Origin: Spirochaetia bacterium
GTDB taxonomy: Bacteria > Spirochaetota > Spirochaetia > Treponematales > Breznakiellaceae
Assembly: GCA_025997675.1 (NCBI GenBank)
Contig: BNUX01000085.1
Location: 1-12,573 of the forward strand
Length of the DNA stretch: 12,573 nt
Direction of reading: 5' to 3'
In this document: piece after piece, positions 1 to 4,184 of the stretch
How the letters are laid out: each line of letters begins with the position of its first letter
Numbering within the stretch: the stretch's first letter is position 1
Made by a program: the position numbers and the translations under genes
Notes under the pieces: generated by a model
Database searches by the model: none
Told to the model about the DNA's origin: nothing
What the model saw: the letters and a program-made list of their open reading frames with translations, nothing else

Positions 1-164
1 CCAGAGAAATCCTCCACACCCATTGCGTTATCTCCTTTAGCGCCACCGCTTCCATCGAAGTCCCCTCCACGGATAAGACCCGGGAGATAGTCGTCTACGG
101 CCGCTATGTCAACCACACCGGCCCGGGGCCCTGGAGCGACCCGGTAACCATCGTGATTACCTAA
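1..164 (+). CDS. C-terminal end of an FN3-like hypothetical protein (partial)
   Basis: An open frame enters from the left edge and stops with TAA at 162-164, leaving 53 visible residues. They look like the last beta strands of a fibronectin-III-like or immunoglobulin-like module: alternating hydrophobics, then VVYGRYVNHTGPGPWSDPV and a closing TIVIT. In treponemes such 'G-GPWSD' ends occur on multi-domain surface or phage-tail-like proteins (from memory). No start, signal peptide or other domain is visible, so the full function cannot be named. A GC-rich hairpin with a T run follows directly, so this is the last gene of its transcript. Confidence 0.6.
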   Translation, partial: REILHTHCVISFSATASIEVPSTDKTREIVVYGRYVNHTGPGPWSDPVTIVIT

Positions 165-169
165 GACAC

Positions 170-211
170 GCCGCCGTCCGTGCCTACCGGGAGAGCGGGG
201 GGCGGCTTTTT
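170..211 (+). terminator. Rho-independent terminator of the partial upstream gene
   Basis: GCCGCC at 170-175 pairs perfectly with GGCGGC at 201-206 and is followed by TTTTT (207-211). It lies 6 bp after the stop codon. The stem has no T run on the minus strand, so it serves the + strand gene. Confidence 0.65.
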
Positions 212-224
212 ATGTACTTTTTCA

Positions 225-443
225 TTATTTGGCCGCTATGCGTTCTGGTTCCCCACGCATGGCCCGCGCCCGTTCCTCCATGCTGTCAAAATGCACCGGG
301 CAAAACTCCGCGAGCTGCTGAGGGGTAAGCTTCGGGCAATCATCATCATACACTTGGGGGCGTTTTTCCGCTTCCTCAAGCATTGCCAGTTCCTGGAGGG
401 TTAACCCTGTACCAGCCTTCCGGGAATACCTCTCTATTGCCAT
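225..443 (-). CDS. Small antitoxin-like hypothetical protein (72 aa)
   Basis: I cannot assign a family with certainty. The protein is short and charged: a basic start (MAIERYSRKAG), then LTLQELAMLEEAEKRP, then YDDDCPKLTPQQLAEF and a charged tail. That layout, with 'L(T)xxQ...L...AxxP' followed by an acidic 'DxDxPxLT' motif, resembles small antitoxins of type II TA modules, but no toxin gene lies next to it. The start is supported by GGAGG about 6 nt upstream of ATG443 (minus strand). It opens a stretch rich in TA-like genes. It could equally be an orphan regulator. Confidence 0.5.
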   Translation of the reverse strand: MAIERYSRKAGTGLTLQELAMLEEAEKRPQVYDDDCPKLTPQQLAEFCPVHFDSMEERARAMRGEPERIAAK

Positions 444-617
444 GATATAACCTCCGTGTTTAACTATAACCTACTTCCTTTTTTTTGCAAATAGGCGGGG
501 GTTCCGGCACGATGAAAGCGTGTTTTAAGCGCCACTATGCCGTTTCCACCGGGTATACACCTGCCGCCCGGCGCCAATCCCCGGCTGGTGAGTGCAGCGG
601 CGGCCCTTGTGAAGTTG
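444..617. other. Intergenic stretch with no supported gene
   Basis: Between the two small genes there is about 220 bp. Open frames here (for example from 485 or 537) have no ribosome binding site and low-complexity arginine/proline/alanine translations. Apart from the promoter at 618-646 I see no gene or repeat in it. It may contain decayed coding sequence. Confidence 0.4.
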
Positions 618-646
618 TTGTCCTCAAGACGGGTTTGCGGTATAGT
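618..646 (+). promoter_or_regulatory. Sigma70-type promoter of the 59-aa/GNAT pair
   Basis: TTGTCC (618-623), 17-bp spacer, TATAGT (641-646). Transcription would start near 652, just before the GGAGG (655-659) that serves ATG665. This also argues that the open frame starting at 485 is not the real gene. Confidence 0.5.
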
Positions 647-664
647 GAGGCATGGAGGCTTTAT

Positions 665-841
665 ATGGGAACCACATGGAAACCCGTCCAGCCAACGGAA
701 ATTAAAGACATCAGGATCATCCGGGAAGTGATCGCGCAGATTCGCAAACCCATCCCGCCCGAGGTGTATGCGCGGATAGAGGAAGAAGACCGGGAACTTG
801 CCAAGGCGTTTAAGACCACTAAACCGGGATGGGAAAAGTGA
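665..841 (+). CDS. 59-aa protein, putative antitoxin partner of the GNAT
   Basis: A small gene just upstream of, and overlapping, a TacT-like acetyltransferase. Start ATG665 is chosen because GGAGG sits 5 nt before it and a promoter ends at 646; the same frame is open back to 485 without either. The 59 residues begin MGTTWKPVQPTEIKDIRII, continue with a likely helix (REVIAQI), a 'PIPPEVYARIEEEDRELAKAF' segment and a basic end. Antitoxins of known GNAT toxins (TacA type) are usually about 85-95-aa ribbon-helix-helix DUF1778 proteins. This one is shorter and shows no clear RHH strand. Antitoxin function is inferred from position and translational overlap (TGA 839-841 lies inside the next gene). 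Confidence 0.5.
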   Translation: MGTTWKPVQPTEIKDIRIIREVIAQIRKPIPPEVYARIEEEDRELAKAFKTTKPGWEK

Positions 842-1398
842 GTGAGCCCATTGCCCTCACTCGGGAAAACAGGAATCAGTATTTCAGACTTGAGCGGCTG
901 ACGGAAGGCGCTCCGCTCGGCGCTTTCGAGTGCCGCACTGCTGAGTATACCGATTATCTGCGGGAGGATGCCCTCCGCGCCCAGACTGACCATGTCGCCC
1001 TGACATGGCTGCTTCGGGAGGAAGCCAACGGGGTGATTGCCGCTTATATGTCGCTTATCGCCGATGCGGTAAAGCTGTCCACGGCTGAAAAGGAACTGCA
1101 TAGGCTCAATTATCCGTTCAAAACTATCCCAGCCATGAAGATTGGCAAGTTGGCTGTTTGTGAGGTCTTTCGGCAAAAATACCGGGGTGTAGGTACCTAC
1201 CTGATCTATCTTGCAAGCCATATTGCCCGCAATTTCAACAACGATTACTGCGCGGCCCGCTTCCTCACCGTTGACGCCGATGTGGAGCATGATGAGGGTG
1301 TTTTGGCGTTTTACCAAAAGAACGGCTTCGCTTCCAACGCCGAGCTGACCGGCAAACACCGCAAGACTATCAGCATGAGGCTTGATTTGTATATTTAA
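829..1398 (+). CDS. GNAT-family N-acetyltransferase, TacT-like
   Basis: A 189-aa GNAT protein. The TacT-like layout is visible: an early 'GAFECRTAEYTDYLREDAL' block (TacT proteins have F-C-x-x-x-x-L-x-x-[WY]-L here), a central strand region around VIAAYMSLI, then PAMKIGKLAVCEVFRQKYRG leading into GVGTYL as the acetyl-CoA pyrophosphate loop (usually R/Q-x-x-G-x-G/A), and a closing VLAFYQKNGF motif. Known TacT toxins acetylate aminoacyl-tRNA and stop translation; whether this one does is inference. Start is ambiguous: ATG829 is given, but GTG838 forms a GTGA overlap with the upstream stop and has GGGA just before it, so it may be the true start. It could also be an ordinary peptide or small-molecule acetyltransferase. 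Confidence 0.75.
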   Translation: MGKVSEPIALTRENRNQYFRLERLTEGAPLGAFECRTAEYTDYLREDALRAQTDHVALTWLLREEANGVIAAYMSLIADAVKLSTAEKELHRLNYPFKTIPAMKIGKLAVCEVFRQKYRGVGTYLIYLASHIARNFNNDYCAARFLTVDADVEHDEGVLAFYQKNGFASNAELTGKHRKTISMRLDLYI

Positions 1399-1410
1399 GG
1401 GTACGCTTAT

Positions 1411-1474
1411 CCGCCTAATAAGGACGGGCGGTAAAGCGGACTAAAGTCCGGCGGTGAAAGACCGCTATGCGCTT
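1411..1474. other. Cluster of perfect hairpins, possible structured RNA
   Basis: Three hairpins lie in a row between the GNAT stop and the next gene: CCGCC (1411-1415)/GGCGG (1427-1431); CGGAC (1437-1441)/GTCCG (1446-1450) with a TAAA loop; GCGGT (1451-1455)/ACCGC (1461-1465) with a GAAAG loop. AAGCG (1434-1438) can also pair with CGCTT (1470-1474), which would close a three-way junction around the last two, overlapping hairpin 2 by two bases. GGCGGTAAAG (1427-1436) is nearly repeated as GGCGGTGAAAG (1450-1460). There is no T run, so it is not a simple terminator. I do not recognise a known RNA family. Confidence 0.35.
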
Positions 1475-1484
1475 GGTAGAATGA

Positions 1485-1691
1485 CTATTTGACGCTATGG
1501 CTGTGGGGTTCGGATGCGGCGGCAGCCGCAGGGGAACGCTTCACCGTAGAGGCCCCGGCAGTATCGGCTGTTGATACAAGACAGCCCTTATCAAACTCTT
1601 TCATTTCGGCGGCATTTATAATGCCCTCACGATAATAATACGATGCCTGTTCGTGGACAACCTTCATTGCTTCATTCCTATATTTCTTCAT
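1485..1691 (-). pseudogene. HigA-like antitoxin N-terminal remnant without its HTH
   Basis: A 68-aa frame with a good site: AAGGAGA 8-9 nt before ATG1691; the frame is open 20 codons further up but without a site. The first 38 residues (MKKYRNEAMKVVHEQASYYY, then REGIINAAEMKEFDKGCL) match the N-terminal segment of HigA/NadS-type XRE antitoxins, where a line like 'MKxYxSxxxExxHExAxxLxxxGxIxxxTMxEFDxxCL' precedes the helix-turn-helix. Here the roughly 50-residue HTH that should follow is missing. Instead there is a low-complexity alanine, serine and histidine tail to the stop. No toxin gene is next to it on the same strand. Most likely a truncated, inactive antitoxin; a small protein retaining only the toxin-binding part is the alternative. 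Confidence 0.55.
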
Positions 1692-1778
1692 AGCCCTATA
1701 TCTCCTTTGGGGAAGTATACCATAAAAAAGGCTTACGGATGCGGTATTCATTTTAATGACAGCGAAATCAATACGCCC

Positions 1779-1797
1779 AATGTTTCATTTTGACCCA
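1779..1797 (+). repeat. 19-bp direct repeat, left copy (flanks higBA)
   Basis: AATGTTTCATTTTGACCCA, identical to 2451-2469. It lies directly before the toxin promoter. Its reverse complement (TGGGTCAAAATGAAACATT) recalls the terminal repeat segments of IS21-family elements, from memory and unverified. No transposase gene is present. Confidence 0.75.
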
Positions 1798-1798
1798 C

Positions 1799-1827
1799 TT
1801 GACGCTGTATTTTCCATAAATTATACT
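1799..1827 (+). promoter_or_regulatory. Promoter of the higBA module
   Basis: TTGACG (1799-1804), 17-bp spacer, TATACT (1822-1827): a strong sigma70-type promoter starting 2 bp after the left direct repeat. The predicted transcription start near 1834 lies downstream of ATG1756 and ATG1780, so those upstream starts cannot be used from this promoter. Confidence 0.7.
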
Positions 1828-1845
1828 AAATATACAGGGGTACTT

Positions 1846-2178
1846 GTGGCAGATAATGATGAGCTTAATAACCAAAGAAAAAAAGTTAAAAAAACAAGTG
1901 CTTACAGAAAATGGTATGGAAAATTGAAGGACGAAAGGCTGCGAGCCATAATCCGAGGTCGTATTTCCAGAGCAAAAAGAGGACTTTTAGGTGATATCAG
2001 ACCTGAAAGAGGCGTTTCTGAATTTACTATTGACTTTGGGCCAGGGTGTCGTATATACTTTATACAGAATGCTAAGGTGATTGTGTTACTATTAGGTGGT
2101 GATAAATCTTCACAAGATGAAGACATAGTCACTGCAAAAAACATGGTAAAAGATATTAAGGGGAGATTAAAGAGATGA
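1846..2178 (+). CDS. higB: HigB-like RelE/ParE-family toxin
   Basis: A toxin of the phage-derived Gp49-like/HigB addiction-module killer family (TIGR02683 type), about 110 aa. Seen in order: KWYGKLKDERLRAIIRGRI, basic linker, GDIRPERGVSEFTIDFGPGC, RIYFIQNAKVIVLLLGGDKS, then SQDEDIVTAKNMVKDI. This is nearly a full consensus, with the 'FGPGxRIYF' and 'LLxGGDKSSQDxDI' signatures. Known members are ribosome-dependent mRNA interferases. Start GTG1846 is preferred over ATG1756 or ATG1780: AGGGG (1837-1840) lies just before it, the promoter ends at 1827, family members start about here, and the longer version would be read through the direct repeat. Its stop overlaps the next start (ATGA 2175-2178). 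AT-rich, unlike the surrounding genes. Confidence 0.8.
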   Translation: MADNDELNNQRKKVKKTSAYRKWYGKLKDERLRAIIRGRISRAKRGLLGDIRPERGVSEFTIDFGPGCRIYFIQNAKVIVLLLGGDKSSQDEDIVTAKNMVKDIKGRLKR

Positions 2179-2465
2179 ATTCTTTACTTTCGGAAAATAA
2201 TATTACTGATTGGGATGCCGCTGAGGATTTTAAATCAAAAAATGAAATGGCTTTCTATCTTGAAGATATGTTTTCAGATGGAAACATAACTCTTATGCTT
2301 GATGCAATTAATGACGTAGCCCGTTCAAAAGGTCTGAACCAGCTTGCTAAACAAGCCGAATCATTACAAGGGAAAAATCCCTCTTTGGATATATTAAAAC
2401 AAATGGTGAATACCCTCGGATTTTGTTGGGAAAACAACTCAGTAATTCCAAATGTTTCATTTTGA
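2175..2465 (+). CDS. higA: HigA-2-like antitoxin with an apparent deletion in its HTH
   Basis: The partner of the upstream toxin, 96 aa, translationally coupled through ATGA. It follows the 'probable addiction module antidote' pattern (TIGR02684 type): DWDAAEDFKSKNEMAFYLED, then ITLMLDAINDVARSKGLNQLAKQ, then GKNPSLDILKQMVNTLGF. In family members, 'xTGLSRESLYKALS' stands between the QLAKQ helix and 'GNPS', forming the HTH turn and recognition helix. Here only AESLQ remains, about 8-9 residues fewer, in frame. The last residues (NVSF) and the stop are encoded by the right copy of the 19-bp repeat, so the native C-terminus may have been replaced. Toxin binding could be kept while DNA binding is weakened; this is inference. 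Confidence 0.7.
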   Translation: MNSLLSENNITDWDAAEDFKSKNEMAFYLEDMFSDGNITLMLDAINDVARSKGLNQLAKQAESLQGKNPSLDILKQMVNTLGFCWENNSVIPNVSF

Positions 2466-2469
2466 CCCA
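2451..2469 (+). repeat. 19-bp direct repeat, right copy
   Basis: Identical to 1779-1797. It supplies the last codons and TGA stop of the antitoxin. The two copies are 672 bp apart and enclose the higBA promoter and both genes. Confidence 0.75.
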
Positions 2470-2480
2470 TTGGAAAATCT

Positions 2481-2504
2481 AAAATGACCCGTTCGGGTTA
2501 TTTT
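2481..2504 (+). terminator. Terminator of the higBA module
   Basis: AAAATGACCC (2481-2490), GTTC loop, GGGTTATTTT (2495-2504): a 10-bp stem with one G-T pair, built so that A and T runs flank the GC core in both directions. It lies 15 bp after the antitoxin stop. Confidence 0.6.
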
Positions 2505-2574
2505 AACACGCCATGTTTAGGGTAAGCGGAAAATATGACAAGCAGAATATCGTTCCCCAAAAACTACTGTGTCG

Positions 2575-2599
2575 TAATTCTTTATAATATATAGAATTA
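2575..2599. other. Inverted repeat upstream of the sigma54 promoter
   Basis: TAATTCT (2575-2581) and AGAATTA (2593-2599), 11-bp AT-rich spacer, ending about 40 bp before the -24 box. It could be an activator binding site, or chance in AT-rich DNA. TATAAT at 2583-2588 inside it has no good -35 box. Confidence 0.25.
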
Positions 2600-2637
2600 G
2601 TAATTTCAAAAAAGATTATGCACTTCTTGGAAAAACT

Positions 2638-2653
2638 TGGCACGGGCCTTGCT
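2638..2653 (+). promoter_or_regulatory. Sigma54 (RpoN) -24/-12 promoter of hsp20
   Basis: TGGCACGGGCCTTGCT matches the sigma54 consensus TGGCAC-N5-TTGC exactly; GG (2639-2640) and GC (2651-2652) are 12 bp apart. Transcription would begin about 2663-2665. Transcription then needs an AAA+ enhancer-binding activator, whose gene is not in the window. Confidence 0.8.
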
Positions 2654-2664
2654 ATTATATTAAT

Positions 2665-2698
2665 GCCGGAACAAAAAGCGCCTGGCGCCGGTTCCGGC
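2665..2698 (+). promoter_or_regulatory. Hairpin at the 5' end of the hsp20 mRNA
   Basis: GCCGGAAC (2665-2672) pairs perfectly with GTTCCGGC (2691-2698), 8 bp, with a GC-rich loop. It begins at the predicted transcript start. It does not cover the AAGGAG site (2720-2725), so it looks like a 5' stabilising stem rather than a ROSE-type thermometer. Confidence 0.5.
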
Positions 2699-2732
2699 TG
2701 GAAAAACAAACCAATTTTTAAGGAGATAGATT

Positions 2733-3197
2733 ATGAAAGCTGTAACCCTGTATCGCCCTATGACGAGCCCAAGGGCTATTGAAAATGCCCTGAACGATTT
2801 TGACCGGTATATGGAGTCCTTCTTTGGGGAATCTCCCCTGACTCCGGCCGCTTCCTTTGGCCGGGAACCGGCGGTGGACATCAAGGAAACTGCGGAAACC
2901 TATGAGCTCACCGCAGAACTGCCGGGCCATGATGAGAAGAACATCGAAGTCCATGTGGACGGTGGTGTCCTGACCATCGAAACCGGGAACCAAGGTTCCT
3001 TGGAGGACGAAAAAACGACCGAAGAGCGGTATGTAATCCGGGAACGCCGGAGCAGTTCCTTCAGCCGGTCCTTCAAGCTGCCGGAAAACGCCGATATGGA
3101 GGCCATCACCGCCAGTTTCAAGAACGGGCTCCTCTGCCTGGAGATTAAGAAACGGGCAGAGGCTAAGAAACGGGTCATCCGGATCGAAGGGAAGTAA
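2733..3197 (+). CDS. Small heat-shock protein, Hsp20/alpha-crystallin family
   Basis: A cytoplasmic ATP-independent holdase chaperone of 154 aa, normal for bacterial Hsp20. The N-terminal arm (1-45) contains the FDRYMESFFGE helix. The alpha-crystallin domain runs about 46-140: EPAVDIKETAETYELTAELP at its start and the diagnostic 'A-x-x-x-N-G-L-L' motif as ASFKNGLLCLEIKK. The tail ends RVIRIEGK, where IRI is the I-x-I motif that docks on neighbouring subunits. The start has AAGGAG 7 nt upstream. It is monocistronic, with an exact sigma54 promoter, which is less usual than sigma32, HrcA or CtsR control. GC-rich, unlike the AT-rich DNA just before it, so it marks the return to core chromosome. 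Confidence 0.92.
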   Translation: MKAVTLYRPMTSPRAIENALNDFDRYMESFFGESPLTPAASFGREPAVDIKETAETYELTAELPGHDEKNIEVHVDGGVLTIETGNQGSLEDEKTTEERYVIRERRSSSFSRSFKLPENADMEAITASFKNGLLCLEIKKRAEAKKRVIRIEGK

Positions 3198-3237
3198 GAA
3201 AAATTGCGCCGTGTACCACGGGTGGCACACGGCGCAA
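3198..3237 (-). terminator. Terminator of the lipoprotein gene
   Basis: TTGCGCCGTGT (3204-3214) and ACACGGCGCAA (3227-3237) form a perfect 11-bp stem. Read on the minus strand it is followed by a T run (A run at 3199-3203 on +), 14 bp after that gene's stop. It follows the hsp20 stop by 6 bp and may also help end that transcript, but has no T run in that direction. Confidence 0.7.
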
Positions 3238-3251
3238 GAAGGACCGCCTCC

Positions 3252-3782
3252 TTATTTTAGTTTATACCGTTTAGCGCCATAAGAATCAAAGGTTTCAATT
3301 TCTTCGGTGTCGATATAAAAAACCTTGTAAACCGGATTGTCCGTGGTTTGGTAGAATCGCTGTACGTTCGCACTCCCGTTAAATACCCGTAGTTTGATCG
3401 CCGCATCCTCCGTAAAAACCACCTTGCCGTTTATTGACAGGACCGGTTCAAATTCCTCCGCAAAGGTACAATACGAAATATTGGGGTGGCGTTTAAGCTG
3501 CTCATACAGGAGCTTGGTACTGTTTGTGGCAAAATATGCCCGCTTACCCTCGGCAAATTGAAAGGTGATAATCTGTGTCCGCAGTTTTTCGCCGTTCCGG
3601 TTTGCCAAAACACCATTGGGATTTTCCTGCAGGACCTTCACAAATGGGTTTAGGTCTTCTGCCTCAAGATAGTTTTCCTGGGGGGCAGTTTCACCCTTAG
3701 CGCACCCCAATAAAAGGAGCGCAATAAGCCCCCCGCATGATTTTAGGCGCCCCATGCGCCCTCCGGAAAAGATTTGTGCCAT
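3252..3782 (-). CDS. Putative lipoprotein with a PPOX-like flavin-binding split-barrel domain
   Basis: A 176-aa protein with a lipoprotein signal: basic n-region (R9, R12, K14), hydrophobic CGGLIALLLLG and lipobox LLGC, placing the lipidated Cys at 27. The mature part resembles small pyridoxamine-5'-phosphate oxidase-like split-barrel proteins of about 130 aa: FVKVLQENPNGVLANRNGEK, TQIITFQFAEGKRAYFATNS (matching 'FxFxxGKxYFxTxxxK'), YEQLKRHPNISYCTF, LSINGKVVF, then VFYIDTEEIETFDSYG. Relatives bind FMN (or F420/haem) and are usually cytoplasmic; an exported, anchored form is unusual. Start ATG3782 has AGGAGG 6 nt upstream. An FMN riboswitch heads the gene, which supports flavin binding independently. 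The reaction and substrate are unknown. Monocistronic, terminator at 3237-3198. Confidence 0.75.
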   Translation of the reverse strand: MAQIFSGGRMGRLKSCGGLIALLLLGCAKGETAPQENYLEAEDLNPFVKVLQENPNGVLANRNGEKLRTQIITFQFAEGKRAYFATNSTKLLYEQLKRHPNISYCTFAEEFEPVLSINGKVVFTEDAAIKLRVFNGSANVQRFYQTTDNPVYKVFYIDTEEIETFDSYGAKRYKLK

Positions 3783-3857
3783 AATGGCCTCCTAAATAAT
3801 CAGGGACCTTCCCCTTGGTGAGTATGGGCCCCATGTTATTCAGGGCATAAAATTGGT

Positions 3858-3960
3858 AAAAAAAGGACTGCACCGGCAGGAAAACACGGTTTCCGCGGAA
3901 CCTTCAATTTTCTTCCATCCGGACTATACCGTCGGCACCGGAATTTCACCGGTTCAGTCC
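3858..3960 (-). promoter_or_regulatory. Riboswitch expression platform: long-range terminator with T7
   Basis: On the minus strand, CCGGTGCAGTCC (3876-3865) directly precedes seven T (3864-3858). Its best partner is GGACTGAACCGG (3960-3949), 11 of 12 bases, which lies inside the aptamer across the 3' side of P4 and the 5' side of P5. Locally only a 4-bp stem (CTGC/GCAG) can form. Terminator formation would thus break the aptamer, predicting termination without FMN and read-through with FMN. Confidence 0.4.
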
Positions 3961-4053
3961 AAACGCCTTGTTCAAAAGACGCTCGGAGTCGCGGGCTATA
4001 CCGCCGGTTGGGATTTGCATAACAACGTTACGCATTACCCTACCCTGAAAATT
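3906..4053 (-). ncRNA. FMN riboswitch (RFN element) aptamer
   Basis: Read on the minus strand, the 3' half is almost pure RFN consensus: ACCGGTGAAATTCCGGT (P5), then GCCGACGGTATAGTCCGGAT (P6) and GGAAGAAAATT. The 5' half gives AATTTTCAGGGTAGGG, then ACCGGCGGTATAGCCCGCGA (P3). P1 is AATTTTC/GAAAATT (4053-4047 with 3912-3906). P4 is CCGAGCGTC/GGCGTTTGG, 9 bp with G-U pairs. Loop 2 is atypical: between GGG and CCC the usual short TGAAATT loop carries an extra hairpin (4016-4034). The element lies between a consensus promoter and the lipoprotein gene and must control it. Confidence 0.92.
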
Positions 4054-4061
4054 ACCCGTTC

Positions 4062-4090
4062 AGTGTAGCGGGGTGGGGAAAAAGTGTCAA
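4062..4090 (-). promoter_or_regulatory. Promoter of the FMN riboswitch transcript
   Basis: Minus strand TTGACA (4090-4085), 17-bp spacer, TACACT (4067-4062). The transcript would begin at about 4055, immediately before aptamer helix P1 (4053). Confidence 0.8.
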
Positions 4091-4095
4091 GTAAG

Positions 4096-4155
4096 GTAAG
4101 TATAGTTTTCTCGTAAGACCCCCTAGCGGCAAACGGCCGTTTTTTATATACTTAC
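4096..4155 (+). promoter_or_regulatory. Leader inverted repeat and attenuator-like hairpin before the oxidoreductase operon
   Basis: GTAAGTATA (4096-4104) and TATACTTAC (4147-4155) are perfect 9-bp inverted repeats. Between them AGCGGC (4125-4130) pairs with GCCGTT (4136-4141) and runs into a six-T tract (4140-4145), as in a terminator. TATAGT (4101-4106) and TATACT (4147-4152) are possible -10 boxes without convincing -35 boxes. If transcription starts at the first, the T-run hairpin would act as an attenuator. Confidence 0.4.
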
Positions 4156-4184
4156 TCTTAGTACGTGTCACCAGAGGAGGCCCT

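Noticed and set aside
485..664. N-terminal extension of the 59-aa protein
   Set aside because: No ribosome site at 485, arginine/glycine/cysteine-rich translation, and the promoter at 618-646 lies inside it.
661..1359. Minus strand open frame (232 aa) opposite the GNAT gene
   Set aside because: Antisense to a well-recognised acetyltransferase; no ribosome binding site and no family resemblance.
1434..1480. tRNA or group II intron domain V
   Set aside because: Hairpins and a GGTAGA string are present, but no cloverleaf with acceptor and T arms can be drawn, and no intron domain VI or reverse transcriptase is present.
2665..2732. ROSE-type RNA thermometer for hsp20
   Set aside because: The AAGGAG site lies outside the 8-bp stem and no anti-Shine-Dalgarno pairing was found.
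2718..3230. Minus strand open frame opposite hsp20
   Set aside because: Pure shadow of the alpha-crystallin gene; contains the reverse of the terminator region.
3853..4068. + strand open frame over the intergenic region
   Set aside because: It is the antisense of the FMN riboswitch; the conserved RNA explains the sequence.
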